Shown in pieces: positions 23,044-30,556 of a stretch of 64,000 bases of DNA; positions within the stretch are counted from its first letter, which is position 1; each line of letters opens with the position of its first letter. A program made the translations under genes and the position numbers. The notes under the pieces are model-generated. The model did not search any database and was not told the origin of the DNA. It was given only the letters and a program-made list of their open reading frames with translations. Source of the stretch: Streptosporangium subroseum (lineage in GTDB: Bacteria; Actinomycetota; Actinomycetes; Streptosporangiales; Streptosporangiaceae); contig NZ_FZOD01000008.1 in the NCBI RefSeq assembly GCF_900188345.1, positions 1 to 64,000 of the forward strand, read 5' to 3'.

Positions 23044-24417
23044 ATGGATCCTCGTCATGACGTGGTCGAACTGTTTCACCGTGTGGCCGTCTCGGTGCCC
23101 GCCTACGGCGCATTTCTCGCGGAGCACGGCGTGACCACTGACCAAATCAAGACTTATGAGGATTTCGTTCGGCTACCGCTGACCACCAAGGACAACTACA
23201 CCCGCCGCCATCCCCTCCCCGACCTCTGCCGCAACGGCACCATCGGAGACATGATCGCGGTGTCCTCCGGCTCCACCGGCACCCCGTCGTTCTGGCCGCG
23301 CTCGACGGCCGACGAGCAGCTGATCGCCGAACGCTTCGAACAGGTCTTCCGAGCCGCCGAACGTCGGACCCTCGCCGTCATCTGCTTCGCCCTCGGCACC
23401 TGGGTCGGCGGCCTGTTCACCCTCAACTGCTGCCGCCACCTCGCCGCCAAGGGCTACCCCATCACCGCCGTCGCCCCTGGCAGCGACAAACGCGAGATCC
23501 TTCGCGTCATCCCCGAGCTGGCGCCGCACTTCGACCAGGTCGTGCTCCTCGGCTACCCACCCTTCCTCAAGGACGTCATCGACAGCGGCACGGCCCAGGG
23601 CCTGCGGTGGGCCGACTACTCGATCAAACTGGTCACCGCCGGCGAGTCCTTCAGCGAGGAATGGCGCACCCTCGTCGCCGAACGCACCGCGATGACCGAT
23701 CCCAGCCACGACACCGCCTCCCTGTACGGCACCGCAGACGCGGGCGTCCTCGGCAACGAGACCCCGCTGTCCATCCAGATCCGCCGATTCCTCGCCTCAC
23801 GCCCCGAGACGGCCAGGGAACTGTTCGGCGAATCGCGCCTGCCGACCCTCGTGCAATACGACCCGCGGGTGCGTTTCTTCGAGGAACACGACGGCACTCT
23901 GCTCTTCACCGGTGACAACGGAATTCCCCTCATCCGCTACCACATCGCCGATGAAGGGGGCCTGATCCCCCACGACCGCATGCTCGGCTTCCTCCACGAA
24001 CACGGCTTCCACCCCCGCGTGGAAGGTCCCGGCCTGCCCTTCGCCTACATCTTCGGCCGCAGCCACTTCACCGTCTCCTACTACGGCGCCAACGTCTATC
24101 CGGAGAACATCGCCATCGGTCTTGAGCAACCCGAGGTCAGCGCCATGGTGACGGGAAAATTCGTCCTGGAGGTGGCCGAGGACGCCGAGCGGGACCGGCA
24201 GCTGACCGTGACGGTCGAGCTGATGCCCGGCCTACGAGATTCCGACGAGGCCGCGGAGCTCATCGGGCTCTCGATCCTGACCCAGCTACGCCGCCTCAAC
24301 AGCGAGTTCGTCAACTACGTCCCCCCGGCGAAACAGCCCCCGGTCGTCCGTCTCCGCCAGACAGGCGACCCCGACTATTTCCCGCCCGGCGCCAAGCACC
24401 GTTACACGCGAGCGTGA
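23044..24417 (+). CDS. Phenylacetate-CoA ligase-like adenylate-forming enzyme
   Basis: 457 residues of the PaaK-like AMP-dependent synthetase group. The AMP-binding P-loop reads VSSGSTGTPSFWPRS, the TAGE motif VTAGESFSEEW, the adenine-binding YGTADAGVLGNE, and the hinge/C-terminal region FGRSHFTVSYYGANVYPENI. Substrate may be an aryl or other carboxylate; it stands apart from any phenylacetate degradation genes, so PaaK itself is doubtful. ATG23044 follows TACATT by 6 nt, suggesting a leaderless transcript. A diverged copy of codons 377-404 lies at 25191-25274, beyond the toxin-antitoxin pair. Confidence 0.82.
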   Translation: MDPRHDVVELFHRVAVSVPAYGAFLAEHGVTTDQIKTYEDFVRLPLTTKDNYTRRHPLPDLCRNGTIGDMIAVSSGSTGTPSFWPRSTADEQLIAERFEQVFRAAERRTLAVICFALGTWVGGLFTLNCCRHLAAKGYPITAVAPGSDKREILRVIPELAPHFDQVVLLGYPPFLKDVIDSGTAQGLRWADYSIKLVTAGESFSEEWRTLVAERTAMTDPSHDTASLYGTADAGVLGNETPLSIQIRRFLASRPETARELFGESRLPTLVQYDPRVRFFEEHDGTLLFTGDNGIPLIRYHIADEGGLIPHDRMLGFLHEHGFHPRVEGPGLPFAYIFGRSHFTVSYYGANVYPENIAIGLEQPEVSAMVTGKFVLEVAEDAERDRQLTVTVELMPGLRDSDEAAELIGLSILTQLRRLNSEFVNYVPPAKQPPVVRLRQTGDPDYFPPGAKHRYTRA

Positions 24418-24444
24418 TCACTCGTCAGACCACGCGTTCTTTCG

Positions 24445-24867
24445 TCAGTGCAGCAGCTCGAAGGGGTTGACCACGGACACACCCGTCCCCTCGAAGTCCT
24501 TGATGTTCCTGCTGACCAGGGTCCACCCGTTCACCCTGGCCGTCGCGGCGATCAAGCCATCTGCCGTGGGGAGCGGGCGGACGGCATTCAGACGCCCCCA
24601 CTCCTCCGCGACCTCGGAGGTGACGGGAACGATGCGGTCGCTGAACTGCCGGTGAAGCCCGTGGAGCCAGCGTTCCAGAATCGTCGCCTGTGCGGGGTCG
24701 CTGCGTCGGCGGCGCTCGACCCCGCAGCGGATCTCACCGACCGTCAGACTGCTGAGGTAGAGCGTGGGTCCATGAGTCCCGCCTATCCAGTCCCTGACGT
24801 GCGAGCTCCCATTTCGCTTGCGTACTTCGGAGACCACGTTCGTGTCGAGCAGGTAGCCGATGCCCAT
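24445..24867 (-). CDS. vapC: VapC-like PIN-domain toxin
   Basis: 140-residue PIN-domain endoribonuclease toxin. The acidic catalytic residues appear in order: Asp in GYLLDTNVVSEVRK (residue 8), Glu in LTVGEIRCGVE, and Asp in LPTADGLIAATA, followed by a late Asp in LVSRNIKDFEG. These proteins cleave tRNA or rRNA when freed from antitoxin. ATG24867 overlaps the antitoxin stop by one base (TGATG). Confidence 0.92.
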   Translation of the reverse strand: MGIGYLLDTNVVSEVRKRNGSSHVRDWIGGTHGPTLYLSSLTVGEIRCGVERRRRSDPAQATILERWLHGLHRQFSDRIVPVTSEVAEEWGRLNAVRPLPTADGLIAATARVNGWTLVSRNIKDFEGTGVSVVNPFELLH

Positions 24868-25118
24868 CAGTCGAAATCCACCTCTCGGGGAAGGTCCCGG
24901 TTCCGGGGGAATTCAATGTCGTCGTCCCAGTCGGGGGCAGCGAGAAGGAACCGTCCGAAGTCGGGAGTCTCACCCCTGAGGCGGCGGTACTCGGCGATGT
25001 CGATGACCACGGCCACCTCCTCTCCGTGCCGGGTGACCACCTGGGGACCCTCACTCACCGCCCGCCGTACGACCTCGCTGAAGCGCTGCTTCGCCTCCTG
25101 AACCTGCCACCCGCCCAT
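24867..25118 (-). CDS. Phd/YefM-family antitoxin
   Basis: 83 residues. The N-terminal DNA-binding domain reads WQVQEAKQRFSEVVRRAVSEGP with QVVTRHGEEVAVVIDIAEYRRL, the typical Phd/YefM fold. The C-terminal acidic tail (FGRFLLAAPDWDDDIEF) wraps the toxin in this family. ATG25118 is preferred; an upstream in-frame start at 25160 would include the operator. It autoregulates its own promoter in known systems, which fits the palindrome at 25130-25146. Confidence 0.9.
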   Translation of the reverse strand: MGGWQVQEAKQRFSEVVRRAVSEGPQVVTRHGEEVAVVIDIAEYRRLRGETPDFGRFLLAAPDWDDDIEFPRNRDLPREVDFD

Positions 25119-25129
25119 GAAGACCCCCT

Positions 25130-25146
25130 GTCTAGTCTGTCTAGAC
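25130..25146. promoter_or_regulatory. Palindromic operator of the toxin-antitoxin pair
   Basis: Inverted repeat GTCTAG - TCTGT - CTAGAC lies 11 bp upstream of the antitoxin ATG. Position and symmetry fit autorepression by the antitoxin or the toxin-antitoxin complex. Confidence 0.65.
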
Positions 25147-25190
25147 TTAGAATAGGGCAATACAAGATCACATACAGCGACGGGCGCCGC

Positions 25191-25274
25191 GTGGCCGGGG
25201 ACGCCGCGCGGGACCGGCGGCTGACCGTGACGGTCGAGCTGATGCCCGGCCTACGGGACTCCGACGAGGCCGCG
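25191..25274 (+). pseudogene. Duplicated fragment of the PaaK-like ligase gene
   Basis: This 84-bp stretch is identical to 24172-24255, inside the ligase gene, at all but five positions, and keeps the same reading frame (RDRRLTVTVELMPGLRDSDE). Similarity stops abruptly on both sides. It is either the remnant of a second, paralogous ligase gene or a duplication formed when the toxin-antitoxin cassette arrived between the two copies. Confidence 0.8.
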
Positions 25275-25288
25275 TCCTCGGCCGGGAA

Positions 25289-25921
25289 TCAGTACGCGAC
25301 GGTGAACCTGGTCCGGTGGTGCTTGGGCCGCTCGGCCTCGTCCAGCAGGGCCACCGCGAGGTCCTCCATGGAGATCGCCGAGTTGCCCTCGGCGTCGACC
25401 AGCAGCTCGTCGGCGCCCAGCCGGTAGTCGCCGGTGCGCTCTCCCGGTTCCAGCAGCGCGGCCGGGCTCAGATAGGCCCAGTCCACCTCGGTCTCGGCAC
25501 GGCAGGCCTCAAGCTGGTCGTTGCACGCCAGCGCGATGTCCCGCCAGCCGGCGGGAAAATCCGGGTCGTCGACCACGGTGCCGCCGGTGCCGGGCACGGT
25601 CAGACTGCCCGCGCCGCCGACGACCAGCAGACGGACGCCGGTCCGGGCGAGCCCGGCCAGCAGCGCTTTGATGGTCGTGACGAGCTCGCCCTCGCGGCCG
25701 GGCGCCGGACGGGTCGCACTGATCACGACGTCCTGGCCGACGCTCAACTCGGCCACGTTCTCGGCGTTTCCGGCGTCGCCGACACGGACCTCGGCGGCAG
25801 GCGGTCCGTGGAATCGTGCCGGATCACGCACTACGGCGGTGACCTCGTGGCCGCGGGACAGCGCCTCGGCCACCACCCGGCTTCCTACGTTTCCGCCCGC
25901 TCCGAACACGGTGATGCGCAT
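25289..25921 (-). CDS. NAD(P)H-binding oxidoreductase (NmrA/atypical SDR)
   Basis: 210 residues. It opens with the Rossmann motif TVFGAGGNVGSRVV and HEVTAVVRDPARF, and continues with GDAGNAENVAELSVGQDVVISA and VVGGAGSLTVPG, the usual pattern of NAD(P)-dependent epimerase-like proteins without the classical YxxxK pair. Substrate is not evident. Just upstream on the same strand is an EamA exporter gene (20-bp gap) whose divergent neighbour is a MarR regulator, so it likely belongs to that MarR-controlled unit. Confidence 0.85.
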   Translation of the reverse strand: MRITVFGAGGNVGSRVVAEALSRGHEVTAVVRDPARFHGPPAAEVRVGDAGNAENVAELSVGQDVVISATRPAPGREGELVTTIKALLAGLARTGVRLLVVGGAGSLTVPGTGGTVVDDPDFPAGWRDIALACNDQLEACRAETEVDWAYLSPAALLEPGERTGDYRLGADELLVDAEGNSAISMEDLAVALLDEAERPKHHRTRFTVAY

Positions 25922-25941
25922 GGTTCTCCGTTCCTTCTGGA

Positions 25942-26886
25942 TCAGTTGGTCGAATGAGATGCCCGGCCGCGCTCCGAGATCACCACCGGGGTGCCCACGC
26001 GATCGGCGAGGTTGGAGCGTGGTCGCGCGCCGCGAGCGTTCCCGGTCTGTGCCGCGACGAGGGCGGCGAGGACGACAAGACCACCCAGAGCCTGGGCGAT
26101 CGTGAGTTCCTGGCCGAGAACGAGCCAGCCCAGCGAGGTGGCGACCAGGGGGCTGAGCAGGCCGAGGAAGGTGACGCCGGTGGCGGACAGGTCGCGGATC
26201 CCCCGGAACCAGAGGGCGTAGGCCAGCGCGGAGCCGATGATCGCGAGGTAGCCGTAGCCGACCAGGTTCGTGATGCTCAGCGTCGCGGGCGGTGGTCCTT
26301 CGACGAGGAGTGCCACCGGGAGCAGCAGCAGGCCGCCGGCGGTGAGCTGCCAGCCTGTGGTCGCGAGCAGGGGCGCGGGTGAGGGCCACCGTTTGCTGAG
26401 GACGACCCCGACGGCCATGACGACCGCGCCGCCGACCGCGGCGGCGACACCGAGGCCGTCCAGCCGCGCGTCCGCCCGGAGGACGAGCAGGCTGACGCCG
26501 GCCACACCCGCGGCGGCGGCGATCGTGGTGCGCAGGGACAGCCGCTCCCCGAGCAGTCCGGCGGAGAGACCGGCGACCAGGAGGGGTTGCAGGGCTCCGA
26601 TGGTCGCGGCGACCCCGCCGGGCAACCGGTAGGCGGCGACGAACAGCAGCGCGAAGAACGCCCCGATGTTGAGGGCGCCGAGCATCGCCGCGCGCCACCA
26701 CCACACCCCCCGGGGCAGGCGCCGGGTGAGGACGACCAGCACCAGGCCGGCGGGAAGGGCGCGTACCACCGCGGCCAGGAGCGGGCGGTCCGGCGGCAGC
26801 AGCTCGGTCGTGACGAGATAGGTGGTCCCCCAGATGGCGGGGGCCAGCGCGGTCACCATGATGATTCCGGCTCGATTACTTAGCAC
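25942..26886 (-). CDS. EamA/DMT-family transporter
   Basis: 314 residues with ten predicted transmembrane helices in two EamA repeats: the first from IIMVTALAPAIWGTTYLVTT to about residue 135, the second from about 145 to 280. Drug/metabolite exporters of this family move amino acids, purines or drugs out of the cell. It shares a promoter region with a divergent MarR gene, a common arrangement for exporters induced by their substrate, and is followed by an NAD(P)H oxidoreductase gene. Confidence 0.9.
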   Translation of the reverse strand: MLSNRAGIIMVTALAPAIWGTTYLVTTELLPPDRPLLAAVVRALPAGLVLVVLTRRLPRGVWWWRAAMLGALNIGAFFALLFVAAYRLPGGVAATIGALQPLLVAGLSAGLLGERLSLRTTIAAAAGVAGVSLLVLRADARLDGLGVAAAVGGAVVMAVGVVLSKRWPSPAPLLATTGWQLTAGGLLLLPVALLVEGPPPATLSITNLVGYGYLAIIGSALAYALWFRGIRDLSATGVTFLGLLSPLVATSLGWLVLGQELTIAQALGGLVVLAALVAAQTGNARGARPRSNLADRVGTPVVISERGRASHSTN

Positions 26887-26943
26887 TAAGCTAATTTATC
26901 TTATCGCTAAGCAAAAATGAAGTGATGTATCTCACCGCTAAGG
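26879..26943. promoter_or_regulatory. MarR-type operator region between divergent genes
   Basis: A symmetric element TTAGC-ACTAA-GCTAA (26880-26894) overlaps the exporter start, and further GCTAAG half-sites stand at 26906-26911 and 26937-26942. This is the most AT-rich part of the local region. The repeated CTTAGC/GCTAAG words suit binding by the MarR product to control both directions. Confidence 0.6.
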
Positions 26944-26962
26944 CATCCACTAGGCTTGAGCG

Positions 26963-27460
26963 GTGGCAGATCACGTCGACCGTGTGCTGGAGCAGTGGGG
27001 TGCGCAACGCCCTGATCTGGACGTGTCACCGATGGCGGTGATCGGGCGCCTGTCGAGGCTCTCGCGACTGATCGACGCGGAGCTGCGCCGCACGTTCAGC
27101 GCACACGGGCTCGACCCCGCGTCGTTCGACGTGCTCGCCACCCTGCGCCGCAGCGGACCGCCGCACCACCTGACCCCCGCCGAGCTGATGCGGGCGTCCA
27201 TGGTCACCTCGGGGGCCGTCACCCAGCGCCTCGACCGCCTGGAGGCGCGCGGCCTGGTGACCCGCACCCCCAGCGAGACGGACGGCCGCGGCGTGCACGT
27301 CGCCCTCACCGACGACGGCCGCGCGCTCATCGACCAGGCCCTGCCCGACCACGTCGACACCGAGAACCGGTTGCTCGCCGCGCTCACGAAAACCCAGCGC
27401 GACACCCTCTCCGACGGACTCAGGAATCTCCTGGAGTCGCTCGGCGACACCACCGACTGA
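26963..27460 (+). CDS. MarR-family transcriptional regulator
   Basis: 165 residues with the winged-helix core: LDPASFDVLATLRRSG, LTPAELMRASMVTSGAVT (recognition helix), RLDRLEARGLVTRTP and the wing SETDGRGVHVALTDDGR with the conserved D-R-R/G-V. It would repress the divergent exporter operon through the GCTAAG sites. GTG26963 lies 6 nt after TAGGCT, so the transcript is probably leaderless. Confidence 0.92.
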   Translation: MADHVDRVLEQWGAQRPDLDVSPMAVIGRLSRLSRLIDAELRRTFSAHGLDPASFDVLATLRRSGPPHHLTPAELMRASMVTSGAVTQRLDRLEARGLVTRTPSETDGRGVHVALTDDGRALIDQALPDHVDTENRLLAALTKTQRDTLSDGLRNLLESLGDTTD

Positions 27461-27569
27461 CTCCCGGATCCCCCGGCAGACCCGGTACGGTTACGCCTGC
27501 CCACCGGGGTGGATCGGTTCGCGCCGGCTCCTGACCGCAGGAAGAGATCACCGCCACTCCCGGCAATGG

Positions 27570-27740
27570 GTGATCGCCCTGGACGGCGAAGTTCCGTACG
27601 GTTCCCGGGGCGAGCCCGGGAAGCTCGCCTGTCCCGCCGCATCCGGCATCGTGTGCGTCCGCGCTGGACAGGAGCCGCGTCGATCTGTCACCATTCCAGA
27701 CATGATCATTGGAAAGGACGACGCCACCTTCATCCGGTGA
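27570..27740 (+). CDS. Small hypothetical protein coupled to the DUF6745 gene
   Basis: A 56-residue frame from GTG27570 (IALDGEVPYGSRGEPGKLAC...) with actinobacterial codon bias and a natural end DDATFIR. Its TGA (27738-27740) overlaps the GTG start of the next gene as GTGA, the usual mark of translational coupling. The frame stays open upstream toward 27480, so the true start could lie earlier or the gene could be a truncated remnant. I recognise no family. Confidence 0.4.
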   Translation: MIALDGEVPYGSRGEPGKLACPAASGIVCVRAGQEPRRSVTIPDMIIGKDDATFIR

Positions 27741-28819
27741 GCGTTCTCGTGCAGCGGGAAGCTGCCGAAATTCGCGAAGAATGGCTGGGCTGGGCGTTGT
27801 CGACGCTGCCCGCCGACCGTCCGGCCGCAGAGGCCGCCATCTCAGGGTTGTACCGCCTGATCGGGCTTGCTCCACCACGTTTCCACTGGGTCTCCTCACC
27901 GGTCGCGGCCCTGGCAACCGTCCCCCCGGGTGTGCGTCTACGGCCTTCCGAGACCGCCGAACGCATGTCGGAATGGCCCCTGCCACCCCGGTTCTCGTCG
28001 CTGATGAGACAGCTGTGCAGAGAGCTCGACGCCCAGCTCAGATGGGTCCATCAGCCGATGGACCAGCTGATTCGCCAGAAGGTCCGCAGCTCGCTCTCGC
28101 AGTCCGCCAACGGTTCGCTCTTCATGGCGCTGCGCGTGGCGCACGACACGCAGTACCACCTGGGAAACAGCTGGTACGGGACACAGTGCGTCTCCTGGGT
28201 CGCCCACTATGACGCCCTCCGCCGAGCGGCCGGGGTGGTCTTCACCTCCGAGCAGACCCGGCGGTTCGATCTGTGGGCGGCGGTGGCCCGGTCGTGCGGC
28301 TGGTGGTGGCCCCGTGAAGGCGTGTGCGTCGTCTCCGAACGACCCGTCGCCGTGCACACGGAAGTGTGCGGCGACGACGGCGAAGTACGGCTGCACCATG
28401 CGGACGGCCCCGCGATGCGTTACGCGGACGGGTGTGACGTGCACGCCTGGCACGGGACACAGGTGCCCTCCTGGGTGGTCACCGATCCGGATGTCCGGCG
28501 GATCGGGCGAGAGACCAATATCGAGGTCAGGCGGTGCGCGATCGAACACATCGGCTGGACGTCCTACATCGACCAGGCCGGACTGCGGCTGGTCTCCTCC
28601 GCGCCGGACCCCGGCAACCCCGGCTCGGAACTACGGCTCTACGACATGCGGAAGGAGACCAGGGTGCTCCTGGCGGTCAACGGGTCCGTCGAACGCGACG
28701 GACACCGCCGCCGGTACGGGCTGACCGTGCCGGGCTTCTTCGACGATCCGATCGCCGCCGCCGGCTGGACCTACGGGCTGTCCGCCGAGCAGTACTCCCT
28801 TCTCCTCCGCCGAACCTGA
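27737..28819 (+). CDS. DUF6745 domain-containing protein
   Basis: About 360 residues. The C-terminal half shows the DUF6745 landmarks VRLHHADGPAMRYADG, DVHAWHGTQVPSWVV and the RRCAIEHIGWTSYI segment. The N-terminal half is Trp-rich with ALRVAHDTQYHLGNSWYGTQ. Function is unknown; in other genomes the domain is found in actinomycete and cyanobacterial proteins of unassigned role. GTG27737 gives a GTGA overlap with the small gene upstream. The next gene begins 10 bp after its stop, so an operon of two or three genes is likely. Confidence 0.78.
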   Translation: MSVLVQREAAEIREEWLGWALSTLPADRPAAEAAISGLYRLIGLAPPRFHWVSSPVAALATVPPGVRLRPSETAERMSEWPLPPRFSSLMRQLCRELDAQLRWVHQPMDQLIRQKVRSSLSQSANGSLFMALRVAHDTQYHLGNSWYGTQCVSWVAHYDALRRAAGVVFTSEQTRRFDLWAAVARSCGWWWPREGVCVVSERPVAVHTEVCGDDGEVRLHHADGPAMRYADGCDVHAWHGTQVPSWVVTDPDVRRIGRETNIEVRRCAIEHIGWTSYIDQAGLRLVSSAPDPGNPGSELRLYDMRKETRVLLAVNGSVERDGHRRRYGLTVPGFFDDPIAAAGWTYGLSAEQYSLLLRRT

Positions 28820-28829
28820 GGTGACCTCC

Positions 28830-29267
28830 ATGACTGTGACTCTTGCTTCGCTTTCCCAGCAGACCGGACTCGCCGTGCTCGACCATCTCGAGCAGTCGGT
28901 GAGCATTCCCGTCGTCGACGGGCTTCATGCCCAGGGCGACCTCATCGTCATCCCCCTCTCCGTCATCGCCTCGTCCATGACGCTCTCGGACAAGGCCGAT
29001 TGGATGGACGTGCCCCCCGATGGGGTCGAGCTGCTCCGTGGCGCGGCCGGGGGCAACCCGCACACCCTCGTCGCCGACCCCGGCACCTGCCGGTGGACGA
29101 CCAACGTGTTGGACTCCGACTGGCTGGCGATCGGCGTCTTCGAGACCTCGGCCGTCGCCTACCTGCTGCATCCTGAGCACGGGGCCACGGGCTGCACTCC
29201 GGGTACATACGTCATCCGCCGGCAGCGCGAGCACGAAGGGCGCAGAACACGCCTCGTCGCAGACTGA
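28830..29267 (+). CDS. Hypothetical protein, partner of the DUF6745 gene
   Basis: 145 residues, no recognised domain and no signal peptide. It includes LSVIASSMTLSDKADWMDVP and a C-terminal TGCTPGTYVIRRQREHEGRR. ATG28830 is chosen because GAGGTG lies 6 nt upstream; an in-frame GTG at 28821 overlaps that site. The close spacing to the DUF6745 gene suggests a shared function, which I cannot name. Confidence 0.72.
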   Translation: MTVTLASLSQQTGLAVLDHLEQSVSIPVVDGLHAQGDLIVIPLSVIASSMTLSDKADWMDVPPDGVELLRGAAGGNPHTLVADPGTCRWTTNVLDSDWLAIGVFETSAVAYLLHPEHGATGCTPGTYVIRRQREHEGRRTRLVAD

Positions 29268-29282
29268 TTTCCGGCGCACTCG

Positions 29283-29309
29283 GCAGGCTGCCGCGGCGCG
29301 GCAGCCTGC
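29283..29309 (+). terminator. Hairpin terminator
   Basis: A 12-bp stem GCAGGCTGCCGC / GCGGCAGCCTGC with loop GGC begins 16 bp after the stop at 29267 and probably ends the DUF6745 transcript. Confidence 0.7.
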
Positions 29310-29410
29310 ATGAGAAGCCGCGACGATCAACGACTTCCGAGCCATACCTGTTCGGGCCGAACACCGGGTCACCAGCCCTGAGCGCCATGCAATGGGTGCC
29401 CCATCTCAGC

Positions 29411-29442
29411 GCCGGGCGCCGGACGTACGTCCGGCGCCCGGC
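29411..29442. promoter_or_regulatory. Perfect 32-bp palindrome upstream of the RDD gene
   Basis: The half-site GCCGGGCGCCGGACGT is followed immediately by its exact complement, with no spacer. It lies 43 bp before the RDD gene start, so it could be a cruciform, a transcription terminator for the upstream operon, or a dyad operator. As RNA it would form a hairpin of 14 bp or more. Confidence 0.65.
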
Positions 29443-29484
29443 CGTGGTGTCGGTAAGGTGCGCGCAGAAGGCGAAAGGATCACC

Positions 29485-30513
29485 TTGCCCCCCTCTCCCC
29501 GATTGTCGCGGTTGGCTCTGCCGGCCTGGCTGGCGGCCGCGGTTGCCGCCGCCCTGCCGTCATGGGAGTTGTGGCACTTCCAGCCTCAGCCCGGCATCGC
29601 CGGCATACGTATGTCCGAGGCGTACCGGAGTGAGGTGCCACTGACATCGCACTGGCTGCTGTCCCCGCTCCAAGGGGATCTGGCGGTGATCATGGCGACC
29701 GTGGAGACCTGGGCGGTATCCGCGCTCCTTGTTCTCACCGGCCTCCTCGCATGTCTTGGCCGCAGGGACCCCGAGACCGTGGGCCGGCGGGTGGCGGGAG
29801 TCCTGGTCCTGCTCGCGATCGTCGGCCCCGCCCTCCCACGGTACGTCGACCCGGAGGGGCACGGTCCGATGCCGTTGCTCAGTGCGGCCTGGTTCACCAC
29901 GGTGATCGACAGCTGGGGAAGCACCCAGTTCTGTCTGCTGACGGCCGCCGTACTGGTGCTTGTCGCGTCATGGGCGATGCGGCCCGCCGACCTGGAAAAA
30001 CCGGTTACGCCGCGGGCCGATACGGCATGGCGCAGGCTGGCGGCGATTCTGGTCGACTACCTGGTCGCCATCGTGCTCCTCGGTGCCGTCGTGCGACCGG
30101 TCGCGATCTTGACCGGCGCTTATGACCTGCTCTCCCTCGACCTGGAGTACGGGTTCCTGAACTGGATCGGACTGTTCGAGGACAAAGCGGAACCCTTGCG
30201 GCTGGCGATCCTGCCCGTGCTGTTCCTCTACTTCTGGGTGCAGCACGCCCTGTGGGGGCGGACGCTCGGCAAGCGACTATTGCGTATTCGCGTCGTCTCC
30301 GCACAGCCGGAAGGGCCGCCGAGGGCGAGGAGAACGGCGCTGCGTGCGCTGATCTTCCCTCTCCTTGTTCTTGTGCCCGGCTTCGGACCGTTCTGTCTCA
30401 TCGTGGATGGGCTGTGGGCGCTCCTCGATCCCGACGGCCGTGTTCTTCATGACCGCTGGGCGGGCACTGCGGTGGCACGCGTCCGTGTGCGGAACGCTCA
30501 ACCGCAGCCGTGA
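29485..30513 (+). CDS. RDD-family membrane protein
   Basis: 342 residues with six or seven membrane helices. The first hydrophobic half (about residues 8-25, 70-95, 108-125, 145-170) precedes an RDD domain from about residue 190: RRLAAILVDYLVAIVLL, LYFWVQHALWGRTLGKRLLRIRVVS and a C-terminal DPDGRVLHDRWAGTAVARV. The canonical Arg-Asp-Asp pattern is represented by R..LVDY and D-R-W. TTG29485 is preferred because GAAAGGA lies 5-11 nt upstream. RDD proteins include transporters, but this one has no assigned substrate. Confidence 0.8.
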   Translation: MPPSPRLSRLALPAWLAAAVAAALPSWELWHFQPQPGIAGIRMSEAYRSEVPLTSHWLLSPLQGDLAVIMATVETWAVSALLVLTGLLACLGRRDPETVGRRVAGVLVLLAIVGPALPRYVDPEGHGPMPLLSAAWFTTVIDSWGSTQFCLLTAAVLVLVASWAMRPADLEKPVTPRADTAWRRLAAILVDYLVAIVLLGAVVRPVAILTGAYDLLSLDLEYGFLNWIGLFEDKAEPLRLAILPVLFLYFWVQHALWGRTLGKRLLRIRVVSAQPEGPPRARRTALRALIFPLLVLVPGFGPFCLIVDGLWALLDPDGRVLHDRWAGTAVARVRVRNAQPQP

Positions 30514-30540
30514 GCCATCGCGGCCGTGCCGCGATGGCTC
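30512..30540. terminator. Bidirectional terminator between RDD and P450 genes
   Basis: A 12-bp perfect stem GAGCCATCGCGG / CCGCGATGGCTC with loop CCGTG overlaps the RDD stop codon and precedes the end of the convergent P450 gene. Confidence 0.75.
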
Positions 30541-30556
30541 CGCCGCGGACCGGTGT

